A DNA stretch of 6,032 nt from an uncultured Solobacterium sp. (GCA_937910655.1 CALEMV010000063.1:1-6032); one strand, 5' to 3'. Positions 1-5,844 are shown, counted from the first letter of the stretch. Translations and numbers: made by a program. The notes: generated by a model not told the origin, from the letters alone.

Positions 1-10
1 TAAAAAATAT

Positions 11-39
11 TTGACTTTATTTGGAACTTGGGGTATAGT
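11..39 (+). promoter_or_regulatory. Sigma-A type promoter of rpoE
   Basis: TTGACT at 11-16 (5 of 6 consensus bases) is followed by a 17-base spacer and TATAGT at 34-39 (5 of 6). This is the best housekeeping promoter in the window. It predicts a start near 46 and a leader of about 40 bases ending in the rpoE Shine-Dalgarno site. The leader shows only a trivial 4-bp hairpin (GCAT/ATGC at 55-65), with no sign of a riboswitch. Confidence 0.8.
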
Positions 40-87
40 GCCATGGCGAAGCAAGCATAACATGCATTTGTATAAAGGAGATTTACA

Positions 88-426
88 ATGGTTAACAATG
101 AGACTATGACGGATGTAGCCTATAATTGGCTTAAAAAAAGAAAAAGAGAAGTAGATTTCTCAAAGATTTGGGATGAAATTGTAAAGACAATGAATATTCC
201 TGAAGATAAAATCAGACGTAAAAAGGCACAATTCTATAGTGACTTGATGTTAGATAACAGGTTTGCTTCATTAGAAAATAACAAGTGGGATTTACGTAAC
301 CGTCGTAAGTTTGAAGAGGTTCATATCGATACTTCTGAAATCGAACTAGAGGATGATGAATTAGATGAGCCAATTGAAGTTGCTGGTCTAGATTTACCAA
401 AGGGCGATGACGCATTCGATAATTAA
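88..426 (+). CDS. rpoE: DNA-directed RNA polymerase subunit delta (short-tailed)
   Basis: This 112-residue protein is the delta subunit of RNA polymerase, a Bacillota accessory factor that binds core enzyme, reduces non-specific nucleic acid binding and promotes recycling. Residues about 5-75 form the winged-helix HARE-HTH domain, seen as the pattern TDVAYNWLKKRKREVDF, then KIWDEIVKTM, then FYSDLMLDNRF and NKWDLR. Residues 79-112 form the acidic C-terminal tail, with 14 Asp/Glu and one Lys. The tail is much shorter than in Bacillus subtilis (whole protein about 170 residues), but there is no frameshift: the stop is followed directly by a terminator. The ATG at 88 is set by an AAAGGAG Shine-Dalgarno at 74-80 with 7 bases spacing. 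The gene has its own promoter and terminator, so it looks monocistronic. Do not confuse it with the sigma-E rpoE of Proteobacteria. Confidence 0.93.
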   Translation: MVNNETMTDVAYNWLKKRKREVDFSKIWDEIVKTMNIPEDKIRRKKAQFYSDLMLDNRFASLENNKWDLRNRRKFEEVHIDTSEIELEDDELDEPIEVAGLDLPKGDDAFDN

Positions 427-431
427 ATGAG

Positions 432-458
432 AAAAGGCTGAAAAAACAGCCTTTTTTT
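432..458 (+). terminator. Intrinsic terminator of rpoE
   Basis: A perfect 9-bp stem, AAAAGGCTG (432-440) against CAGCCTTTT (447-455), encloses a six-A loop and runs into seven Ts (452-458). It begins 5 bases after the rpoE stop codon. Confidence 0.9.
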
Positions 459-468
459 ATCATGCTAC

Positions 469-497
469 TTTAAAAATGTTTGGAAATAGTTTAATAT
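469..497 (+). promoter_or_regulatory. Possible weak promoter of fba
   Basis: TTTAAA at 469-474 (4 of 6 against TTGACA), a 17-base spacer and TAATAT at 492-497 (4 of 6) give a passable sigma-A promoter in the gap after the rpoE terminator. It would start transcription near 504, leaving a leader of about 23 bases with the AAGGAGGA Shine-Dalgarno at 511-518. The position is logical because fba needs its own promoter downstream of a strong terminator. The -35 is poor, so the exact elements are uncertain. Confidence 0.4.
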
Positions 498-526
498 GGA
501 AACGCTAAATAAGGAGGAATAATCTC

Positions 527-1393
527 ATGGTATTAGTTTCAGCAAAAGAAATGATTGAAAAGGCTCATGAAGGTCATTATGCAATTGGTGCTTTCAACAT
601 CAATAACATGGAATGGACAAAGGCTATCTTAGCCGCTTGCCAACAGGCTAACTCTCCTGTTATTCTTCAGGTTTCTGAAGGTGCAGCGAAGTATATGTGT
701 GGTTTCAAGCAGTGTGCAGATATGGTTAAGAACATTCATGATCATATGGGTATTACAGTTCCAGTTGCTTTACACTTGGATCACGGAACATTCGAAGGTG
801 CTAAGGCTTGCATCGAAGCAGGTTTCACATCTGTAATGTTTGACGGTTCTCACTACGATTTCGCAGAGAACTTAGAGAAGTCAAAGGAAATCATCAAGTT
901 AGCTCATTCACAGGGTGTTTCTGTAGAATGTGAAGTTGGTGGTATCGGTGGTACAGAGGATGGCGTTACATCTAATGGTGAATTAGCTGATCCAAAGGAA
1001 TGTGCAGAAATCGCTTCTTTAGGTGTTGATTTCTTAGCTGCAGGTATCGGTAACATCCACGGTGTTTATCCAGCAGACTGGGCAGGATTAAATTTCGAAA
1101 GATTAGCAGAAATTGATGCTGCTGTAAATGGTAAGCCATTAGTATTACACGGTGGTTCTGGTATCCCATTTGACCAAGTACATAAGGCTATCACAATGGG
1201 TGTATCTAAGATCAACGTAAATACAGACTTACAGATTGTATTTGCTAAGGCAACTCGTGAATACATCGAAGCTGGTAAGGACCAACAGGGTAAGGGATTT
1301 GACCCACGTAAGTTACTCAAACCAGGTGCTGACGCAATCGTTGCTAAGGTAATCGAAATGGTTAACCAATTCGGTTCCGCTGACAAAGCTTAA
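527..1393 (+). CDS. fba: Class II (zinc-dependent) fructose-bisphosphate aldolase
   Basis: This enzyme cleaves fructose 1,6-bisphosphate to dihydroxyacetone phosphate and glyceraldehyde 3-phosphate, and does the reverse in gluconeogenesis, in the cytoplasm. At 288 residues it is the normal length for the short class II form of Bacillota. The TIM-barrel landmarks are intact: LHLDHG at 82-87 with catalytic Asp85 and zinc ligand His86, VECEVGGIGG at 133-142 with the conserved Glu pair, GNIHGVYP at 175-182 with zinc ligand His178, LHGGSG at 207-212 with zinc ligand His208, and the phosphate-binding NVNTDL at 230-235. The start is fixed by AAGGAGGA at 511-518. Leucine is almost always TTA and lysine mostly AAG, a bias seen in highly expressed genes of AT-rich genomes. 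The family also holds tagatose-bisphosphate aldolases (GatY/KbaY). Position next to rpoE and murA, as with fbaA in B. subtilis, favours the glycolytic enzyme. Confidence 0.95.
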   Translation: MVLVSAKEMIEKAHEGHYAIGAFNINNMEWTKAILAACQQANSPVILQVSEGAAKYMCGFKQCADMVKNIHDHMGITVPVALHLDHGTFEGAKACIEAGFTSVMFDGSHYDFAENLEKSKEIIKLAHSQGVSVECEVGGIGGTEDGVTSNGELADPKECAEIASLGVDFLAAGIGNIHGVYPADWAGLNFERLAEIDAAVNGKPLVLHGGSGIPFDQVHKAITMGVSKINVNTDLQIVFAKATREYIEAGKDQQGKGFDPRKLLKPGADAIVAKVIEMVNQFGSADKA

Positions 1394-1411
1394 TTACAAA
1401 TTGAGTGATAT

Positions 1412-1437
1412 AGAGGCTCACATGGGCCTCTTTTTTT
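1412..1437 (+). terminator. Intrinsic terminator of fba
   Basis: GAGGCTC (1413-1419) pairs with GGGCCTC (1424-1430) through 7 bp including one G-T wobble. An outer A-T pair (1412/1431) extends the stem, the loop is ACAT, and seven Ts follow at 1431-1437. It lies 18 bases after the fba stop. Confidence 0.88.
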
Positions 1438-1455
1438 ATATCTCGTTGTATAATG

Positions 1456-1485
1456 GTGACGCAAACTTTTGCATACATCTAGAAT
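1456..1485 (+). promoter_or_regulatory. Candidate promoter of the HAD-murA unit, with an internal palindrome
   Basis: GTGACG at 1456-1461 (4 of 6 to TTGACA), an 18-base spacer and TAGAAT at 1480-1485 (5 of 6 to TATAAT) predict a start near 1492, only about 15-24 bases before the first codon of the HAD gene. The spacer holds the inverted repeat GCAAA-CT-TTTGC at 1461-1472, which could be an operator or simply chance. A perfect TATAAT at 1449-1454 also exists, but no -35 stands upstream of it (that position falls in the fba terminator stem). Confidence 0.45.
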
Positions 1486-1506
1486 GGATACGAAAATTCA
1501 TGTAAA

Positions 1507-2184
1507 ATGCTGTATATGATAAAAGCGGTATTATTTGACATGGATGGTATTCTTTACGATAGTGAATACTTTTATATGCAGGGGACAGTTGCGCAGATGC
1601 GTGCGTATGGTTATGATGGGCCTGCTAAGAATATTTACCGAATCATCGGTACAACAATGCAGACAACCTATGAGATGTTGTATGACATGTTAGATGGAAA
1701 AGTTCCTCTTGATGTGATTCGTGAGAATAACGAAAGATACTTCAATGTAGAACATCCAATCCATTTTAAGGAAATTATGTTTCCAGGTGTACCGCAAGCA
1801 TTACAACAGATGAAGAAGATGGGCTTAAAGTTAGCGGTATGTTCTGCATCCTCGTATGACTTGATTGTCACAAGTTTAAAAGAGATGGGAATCTTGGAAT
1901 ACTTCGACTTTATCGAAAGTGGTGAAAACTGCAAACGTTCCAAACCATATCCAGATATCTATTTACTAGCTCAAGAAGAGTTACAAGTGCGCAAAGAAGA
2001 GTGCTTGGTATATGAGGATAGTACAGCAGGGATACAAGCTGGTATCTCAGCTGGAATAAGAACCGTTGCCAGAATTGACAATCGCTTCTACCAGGATCAA
2101 TCAAAAGCGGATATACTTGTAAAGGATATACACGAGCTGACAGAGCTGATCAGAAAGGAAAATAAATATGCAGGAAGTAATTAA
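1507..2184 (+). CDS. HAD-superfamily hydrolase, beta-phosphoglucomutase-like (subfamily IA) phosphatase
   Basis: Probably a cytoplasmic phosphatase or phosphomutase acting on a small phosphorylated metabolite; the substrate cannot be read from the sequence. The 225 residues carry all four HAD motifs. Motif I is FDMDG, with nucleophile Asp11 and acid/base Asp13. Motif II is CSAS, with Ser113. Motif III is Lys146 in SKPYPD. Motif IV is YEDSTAGIQAG, with the Glu170-Asp171 pair that binds magnesium. Residues about 17-85 form the helical C1 cap typical of phosphoglycolate phosphatase and beta-phosphoglucomutase relatives. The start is uncertain. ATG at 1507 (MLYMIKAVLFD) and ATG at 1516 (MIKAVLFD, the usual family beginning, 222 residues) are both in frame, and neither has a clear Shine-Dalgarno. 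The 3' end overlaps murA by 17 bases, so the two are surely cotranscribed. It sits where B. subtilis has a transaldolase gene. Confidence 0.88.
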   Translation: MLYMIKAVLFDMDGILYDSEYFYMQGTVAQMRAYGYDGPAKNIYRIIGTTMQTTYEMLYDMLDGKVPLDVIRENNERYFNVEHPIHFKEIMFPGVPQALQQMKKMGLKLAVCSASSYDLIVTSLKEMGILEYFDFIESGENCKRSKPYPDIYLLAQEELQVRKEECLVYEDSTAGIQAGISAGIRTVARIDNRFYQDQSKADILVKDIHELTELIRKENKYAGSN

Positions 2185-3430
2185 AATTGAGGGTGGACAT
2201 ACGCTAGAGGGAGAAGTCACAATCTCTAGTGCAAAGAATGCGACAGTAGCACTGATTCCTGCTACCGTACTGGCCCATGGACCAGTCACAATTGTTGGGG
2301 TGCCGCAGATTGCGGACGTTGAATCCCTAACAAAGATTCTAAATTTATTAGGTGTTCAAGTAGAAGCACGCTCTTCTGATCATTTAATTATCGATCCTAC
2401 AAATATCCAGAATATTGATTTAGTAGATGACGCAGTCACAAAGCTTCGTGCATCATACTATTTCATGGGTGCTTTATTAGGTAGATTTGGTCGTGTATGC
2501 ATGAAGATGCCTGGTGGATGTTACTTAGGTCCAAGACCAATCGACTTACACTTAAAGGGTTTTGAAGCTTTGGGTGCTAAAGTTACGTATGATAAGGCTT
2601 GTTATACAATTGAAGCTAAGGAATTAAAGGGTGCGAAAATCTTCTTAGATATCGCAAGTGTTGGCGCAACCATCAATATTATGATGGCTGCTGTATACGC
2701 AAAGGGTCGTACAACGATTGAAAATGCAGCGAAGGAACCAGAAATCATCGACGTTGCGACTTTATTAAATAAGATGGGTGCACATATTCGTGGTGCAGGT
2801 ACAAATGTCATTACAATTGATGGTGTTGATCAATTGATGGGCTGTTTCCATGAAATTATCCCAGACCGTATTGAAGCGGGCACATTCTTAGTTATCGCGG
2901 CTGCTTGTGCTAAGAAGATGGTTATCAAGAATATCATCCCTCAACACTTAGATGCCTTAACTTCTAAGTTACAGGAAATGGGTGTTGATATGGATATTGA
3001 TGTAGACCGTATTACGATCCGTCATACAGATAAACTGGTTGCGACGGATGTTACCACAAGACCATATCCTGGTTTTGCGACTGACTTACAACAACCACTT
3101 ACAACACTGATGACACAAGCATATGGTGAATCTAAGGTTGTAGAGACAATCTACGTAGAGCGCTTTAAGCACTGCGGAGAATTACAACGTATGGGTGCAG
3201 ATATTGAAGTATCAACAGGCTCTGCTAGTATCAAGGGCCCAAGTTCCTTATTTGGAACCAAGGTTGTTGCGACAGATTTACGTTGTGGTGCAGCAATGTT
3301 AGTAGCGGGTCTACTAGCAGAAGGTGTTACAGAAATCCACGATGTATATCACATCGATCGTGGTTACGCTGAAATCGACCAGAAGTTAAAAAATCTAGGT
3401 GCAGTGATTTGGCGTGAAACTGTTGAATAA
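2168..3430 (+). CDS. murA: UDP-N-acetylglucosamine 1-carboxyvinyltransferase, MurZ/MurAB-type paralogue
   Basis: MurA transfers enolpyruvate from phosphoenolpyruvate to UDP-GlcNAc, the first committed step of peptidoglycan synthesis, in the cytoplasm. The 420-residue protein is full length. Conserved residues are Lys23-Asn24 (AKNA), active-site Cys118 in PGGCYLGPRP with Arg123, catalytic Asp306 in PGFATDLQQP, and Arg398 in HIDRGY. Having Cys rather than Asp at 118 predicts a fosfomycin-sensitive enzyme. Bacillota often carry two paralogues. The patterns VALIPAT, KLRASYYFMGALLGRF, VGATINIMMAAV and NAAKEPEIIDVATLL match what I remember of B. subtilis MurZ (MurAB), and so does the location between fba and rpmE. 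The ATG at 2168 has AAAGGA at 2154-2159 and lies inside the HAD gene, pointing to translational coupling. No terminator follows the stop, so transcription may read through into rpmE. Confidence 0.95.
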   Translation: MQEVIKIEGGHTLEGEVTISSAKNATVALIPATVLAHGPVTIVGVPQIADVESLTKILNLLGVQVEARSSDHLIIDPTNIQNIDLVDDAVTKLRASYYFMGALLGRFGRVCMKMPGGCYLGPRPIDLHLKGFEALGAKVTYDKACYTIEAKELKGAKIFLDIASVGATINIMMAAVYAKGRTTIENAAKEPEIIDVATLLNKMGAHIRGAGTNVITIDGVDQLMGCFHEIIPDRIEAGTFLVIAAACAKKMVIKNIIPQHLDALTSKLQEMGVDMDIDVDRITIRHTDKLVATDVTTRPYPGFATDLQQPLTTLMTQAYGESKVVETIYVERFKHCGELQRMGADIEVSTGSASIKGPSSLFGTKVVATDLRCGAAMLVAGLLAEGVTEIHDVYHIDRGYAEIDQKLKNLGAVIWRETVE

Positions 3431-3435
3431 AAAGA

Positions 3436-3464
3436 TTGCACGAAAAAAATTGTTATGGTAGTAT
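3436..3464 (+). promoter_or_regulatory. Promoter of rpmE with extended -10
   Basis: TTGCAC at 3436-3441, a 17-base spacer and TAGTAT at 3459-3464 are arranged as a sigma-A promoter. TATG at 3454-3457, one base before the -10, matches the TRTGn extended -10 element of Bacillota, which can compensate for the poor -35. An overlapping TATAAA at 3462-3467 is an alternative -10, but its spacer from TTGCAC would be 20 bases. It begins 6 bases after the murA stop. Confidence 0.55.
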
Positions 3465-3485
3465 AAATAGGCAATTTAGCACTTT

Positions 3486-3510
3486 CTTTAAGCCAATCGG
3501 AGGCTTAAGG
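3486..3510 (+). promoter_or_regulatory. Hairpin in the rpmE leader, candidate L31 autoregulatory element
   Basis: CTTTAAGCC (3486-3494) pairs with GGCTTAAGG (3502-3510) over 9 bp with one T-G wobble, enclosing the 7-base loop AATCGGA. No T-tract follows, so it is not a terminator. It ends only 5 bases before the AGGGAG Shine-Dalgarno at 3515-3520 of rpmE. Ribosomal protein genes, L31 included, are often controlled by leader RNAs that bind the protein itself, and position and shape suit that role. Function is inference. Confidence 0.5.
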
Positions 3511-3527
3511 CAGAAGGGAGATAAAAA

Positions 3528-3731
3528 ATGAAAAAAGATATTCATCCAACTTATCACAAGGCGAAGGTAGTATGCACAAGCTGTGGTGCAGAATTCGAAA
3601 CAGGTTCTGTATTATCTGAAATCAAAGTAGATACATGCTCAAACTGCCATCCATTCTATACTGGACGTCAGAGATTCGCACAGGCTCAAGGACGTATCGA
3701 GAAGTTCAATAAGAAGTACGGTATGAAATAA
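3528..3731 (+). CDS. rpmE: 50S ribosomal protein L31, zinc-binding type
   Basis: L31 (bL31) bridges the large and small ribosomal subunits near the central protuberance. The 67-residue length and the opening [10 protein letters not shown] are typical of the family. Four cysteines, Cys16 and Cys19 (CTSC) and Cys37 and Cys40 (CSNC), make the zinc site, so this is the C+ form. A C- paralogue made under zinc starvation (RpmE2/YtiA) would lack them. HPFYTGRQ at 41-48 is the family signature. The start is set by AGGGAG at 3515-3520 with 7 bases spacing. The gene has a probable own promoter, a hairpin leader and a strong terminator. In B. subtilis rho lies immediately upstream; here murA does. Confidence 0.97.
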   Translation: MKKDIHPTYHKAKVVCTSCGAEFETGSVLSEIKVDTCSNCHPFYTGRQRFAQAQGRIEKFNKKYGMK

Positions 3732-3735
3732 AGCC

Positions 3736-3761
3736 GGTCCGGTATAATTCCGGACCTTTTT
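3736..3761 (+). terminator. Intrinsic terminator of rpmE
   Basis: A perfect 7-bp GC-rich stem, GGTCCGG (3736-3742) against CCGGACC (3750-3756), with loop TATAATT and five Ts (3757-3761). It starts 4 bases after the rpmE stop codon. Confidence 0.9.
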
Positions 3762-3811
3762 CTTTGAATACAAAGAACATAAACTATGTTAAAGTTGTTA
3801 TGGAAAATATG

Positions 3812-3817
3812 TGGAGA
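3812..3817 (+). promoter_or_regulatory. Ribosome binding site that decides the prfA start
   Basis: TGGAGA at 3812-3817 lies 5 bases before the ATG at 3823. The upstream in-frame GTG at 3811 would overlap this site and has only a weak GGAAA before it. This favours ATG 3823 as the start of prfA. Confidence 0.65.
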
Positions 3818-3822
3818 ATACT

Positions 3823-4899
3823 ATGGACGCAGTAAGAACAAAATTAAGTGAAATAGAAAAACAATATAAAGAAATCGTAGAGAAGCTGATGGATGAAAAG
3901 GTAATGTCAGACCCTAAGCTCCTTACAAAATTATCCAAAGAACAGGCAAGATTAACGCAACCGGTTGATGCTTACCACCAACTTTTAGAGTTAGACTCTC
4001 GTATTGCACAAGCAGATGAGATGTTAAAGGAGAATGATCCTGAACTCAAAGAGATGGCGCGTATGGAAAAGGATGAGTGTGAACCAGAACGTGAAGCCTT
4101 GTTAGAAAGAATTCAGCACTTACTTGTGCCACGTGATCCGGATGATGACCATGATGTTATTATGGAAATCCGTGGTGGCGCCGGTGGAGATGAAGGTAAT
4201 ATCTTCGCTGGTGACTTATATCGTATGTATAGTAAGTATGCTGAAAGTAAAGGTTGGAAGGTGCAGGTTCTGGAAGCTTCTGTCAGTGAAGCAGGTGGAT
4301 ATACGCAGATTATCTTCTCTGTAAAGGGAACAGATGTGTATAAGGAATTGAAGTTTGAATCTGGTGTACACCGTGTACAGCGTGTTCCAAAGACAGAGAC
4401 ACAGGGACGTATTCATACTTCTACCGCAACAGTACTATGTCAACCTGAAGCGGAAGATACAGATATCGAAATCGATCCAAAGGACTTAACAATCGAAACA
4501 CACCGTGCTTCTGGTGCCGGTGGACAGCATATTAATAAGACAGATTCTGCCGTACGTATTGTGCATGTTCCAACAGGCATTACAGTAAACTGCCAAGATG
4601 GACGTTCACAGATTGAAAACCGTGAGACTGCGATGCGCTTAATTCGTGCACGTGTATACGAAGAACTCAAGCGTATCCAGGAAGAAGAAGCTGGTAAGAT
4701 TCGTCGTGCCAAGATTGGTACTGGTGATCGTTCAGAAAAGATTAGAACATATAACTACCCACAAAACCGTGTAACAGACCATCGTATTGGTTTAACAATT
4801 ACACAGCTAGACCGTATCATGGAAGGTAAACTTGATGGTGTTATTGAGGGCTTATTAGCAGAAGAAGAAAAGAGAAAACTCGAGGAGACAGCAGTGTGA
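3823..4899 (+). CDS. prfA: Peptide chain release factor 1 (RF1)
   Basis: RF1 recognises UAA and UAG in the ribosomal A site and triggers peptide release. With the ATG at 3823 the protein has 358 residues, normal for RF1. The GTG at 3811 would add four residues (362) but lies on the probable Shine-Dalgarno site. Using ATG, the catalytic GGQ falls at 233-235 (in GAGGQHINKT), the same numbering as E. coli RF1. The stop-codon recognition tripeptide is PKT at 189-191 (VPKTETQGRIH), an RF1-type PxT and not the SPF of RF2. RGGAGGDEGN at 117-126 is the conserved domain 2 entry. The N-terminal coiled region (about 1-100) is charged and helical as expected. Gln235 is the predicted target of PrmC, encoded next. 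Its promoter is unclear: TTGAAT (3764-3769) and TATGTT (3785-3790) are only 15 bases apart. Confidence 0.95.
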   Translation: MDAVRTKLSEIEKQYKEIVEKLMDEKVMSDPKLLTKLSKEQARLTQPVDAYHQLLELDSRIAQADEMLKENDPELKEMARMEKDECEPEREALLERIQHLLVPRDPDDDHDVIMEIRGGAGGDEGNIFAGDLYRMYSKYAESKGWKVQVLEASVSEAGGYTQIIFSVKGTDVYKELKFESGVHRVQRVPKTETQGRIHTSTATVLCQPEAEDTDIEIDPKDLTIETHRASGAGGQHINKTDSAVRIVHVPTGITVNCQDGRSQIENRETAMRLIRARVYEELKRIQEEEAGKIRRAKIGTGDRSEKIRTYNYPQNRVTDHRIGLTITQLDRIMEGKLDGVIEGLLAEEEKRKLEETAV

Positions 4900-5750
4900 G
4901 TACATTTGCGAAAACAATTAAGCAATACGAAAAAGAGTGTCTAAAAAATGATATTCCTGCGGAAACTGTCATGGCATATCTTTTAGAAATCTCTCAACGT
5001 GAACGCTATGATTTGTTTATGCATATCGATGATGAGATGCCAGAAGCTCTCGCAAATGAATTCCATGCAGGCATGGAAAGAATCTTAAAACAGGAACCAA
5101 TGGCACATGTATTGGGCTACTCATGGTTCTATGGGTATAAGATGATTGTCAATGAAGATGTATTAATTCCACGCTCTGAAACAGAGGAACTCTGCGCATT
5201 CATTTTATCTCGCATTGATGAAATTTTCCCAACACAGGAAATCGTAGAATGTGCAGATGTTGGAACCGGTTCTGGTGCCATTGCGATTACAGTCGCAAAA
5301 GAAGAGAGTCGTGTAAAGATGCACGCTACAGATATCAGTGAAGAAGCTTTGGCCACTGCGCGTCAGAATGCGAAAAATAACGCAGTCGATATCGACTTTA
5401 CCGCAGGAGATATGTTACAACCATTAATTGACGCAAATCGTCATTTGGATGTACTTATTTCCAATCCTCCATACATACCACAGGATGAACAGATGGAAAC
5501 TTCTGTTGTGGACTTTGAACCTCACGTAGCCTTATTTGGTGGTGAGGATGGACTAAAGTTCTATCGCATGATTTTTCAGGATTGTAAGAAAGTTCTCAAC
5601 GAGAAAGCATTTATGGCTTTTGAAATGGGATGGGATCAGCGCGAGCGTATGAGCAAACTAGTAGAAGAGATGTTACCAGAAGCTCGCTTTGAAATCCTCA
5701 AAGATATGAACGGCAAAGACCGTATGTTGTTCGTATATTTTAATTGTTAA
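4896..5750 (+). CDS. prmC: Release factor glutamine N5-methyltransferase
   Basis: PrmC (HemK) uses S-adenosylmethionine to methylate the glutamine of the GGQ motif in RF1 and RF2, raising release efficiency. The 284 residues show an N-terminal helical domain (about 1-85) and a Rossmann-fold methyltransferase domain. The latter has motif I DVGTGSGAIA at 121-130, acidic Asp146 in ATDIS for the ribose, and NPPY at 190-193, which holds the target glutamine amide. PRSETEEL at 92-99 and GGEDGL at 215-220 are further family signatures. The start is GTG at 4896 with GAGGAG at 4882-4887. It overlaps the prfA stop by 4 bases (GTGA), so the enzyme is translationally coupled to its substrate. HemK is an old misnomer from a supposed haem role. 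The terminator begins at its stop codon. Confidence 0.95.
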   Translation: MSTFAKTIKQYEKECLKNDIPAETVMAYLLEISQRERYDLFMHIDDEMPEALANEFHAGMERILKQEPMAHVLGYSWFYGYKMIVNEDVLIPRSETEELCAFILSRIDEIFPTQEIVECADVGTGSGAIAITVAKEESRVKMHATDISEEALATARQNAKNNAVDIDFTAGDMLQPLIDANRHLDVLISNPPYIPQDEQMETSVVDFEPHVALFGGEDGLKFYRMIFQDCKKVLNEKAFMAFEMGWDQRERMSKLVEEMLPEARFEILKDMNGKDRMLFVYFNC

Positions 5751-5780
5751 AAATGGAGGAATCCTCCATTTTTATCTTTT
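5748..5780 (+). terminator. Intrinsic terminator of prfA-prmC
   Basis: AAATGGAGG (5751-5759) pairs perfectly with CCTCCATTT (5763-5771) around the loop AAT. The stem can be lengthened by three A/T pairs into the prmC stop codon (5748-5750 with 5772-5774). Ts follow at 5769-5773 and again at 5777-5780, interrupted by ATC. Confidence 0.8.
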
Positions 5781-5789
5781 CAGATAAAT

Positions 5790-5817
5790 TTAACATCCAA
5801 AATTGAATGAGCATAGT
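5790..5817 (+). promoter_or_regulatory. Possible weak promoter of the AMP-binding ligase gene
   Basis: TTAACA at 5790-5795 (5 of 6 to TTGACA), a 16-base spacer and CATAGT at 5812-5817 (4 of 6) form the best pair I can find between the prmC terminator and the next gene. TAAAAT at 5817-5822 is a better -10, but no -35 stands at a suitable distance. A promoter is expected here because the preceding unit ends in a terminator; the exact elements are uncertain. Confidence 0.3.
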
Positions 5818-5844
5818 AAAATAGATACGCGAGGAGTTTAAAAT

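Noticed and set aside
88..426. rpoE as an extracytoplasmic sigma factor
   Set aside because: The protein is small, has a HARE-HTH domain and an acidic tail, and lacks sigma region 2 and 4 features; the shared gene name is historical.
212..463. Reverse-strand open frame across the 3' end of rpoE and its terminator
   Set aside because: It starts inside the terminator T-tract region, has no ribosome site and covers the acidic-tail codons; it is a shadow frame.
1066..1386. Reverse-strand open frame of about 106 codons inside fba
   Set aside because: It lies wholly opposite a gene with every catalytic motif intact, has no family resemblance and no ribosome site; it is a product of fba codon bias.
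1449..1454. Perfect TATAAT after the fba terminator as the HAD promoter
   Set aside because: The -35 position falls in the terminator stem and is GC-rich, and TG is directly adjacent and not one base away, so it is not an extended -10. The GTGACG/TAGAAT pair is preferred.
3486..3510. rpmE leader hairpin as a terminator for murA
   Set aside because: No run of Ts follows; the sequence after it is the purine-rich ribosome site of rpmE.
3743..3748. Perfect TATAAT between rpmE and prfA as a prfA promoter
   Set aside because: It is the loop of the rpmE terminator hairpin, and the matching -35 position (3720-3725) reads GGTATG, which has no resemblance to TTGACA.
4440..4712. Reverse-strand open frame of about 90 codons inside prfA
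   Set aside because: It is antisense to the GGQ region of RF1, where the forward frame is strongly conserved, and its translation shows no recognisable domain.
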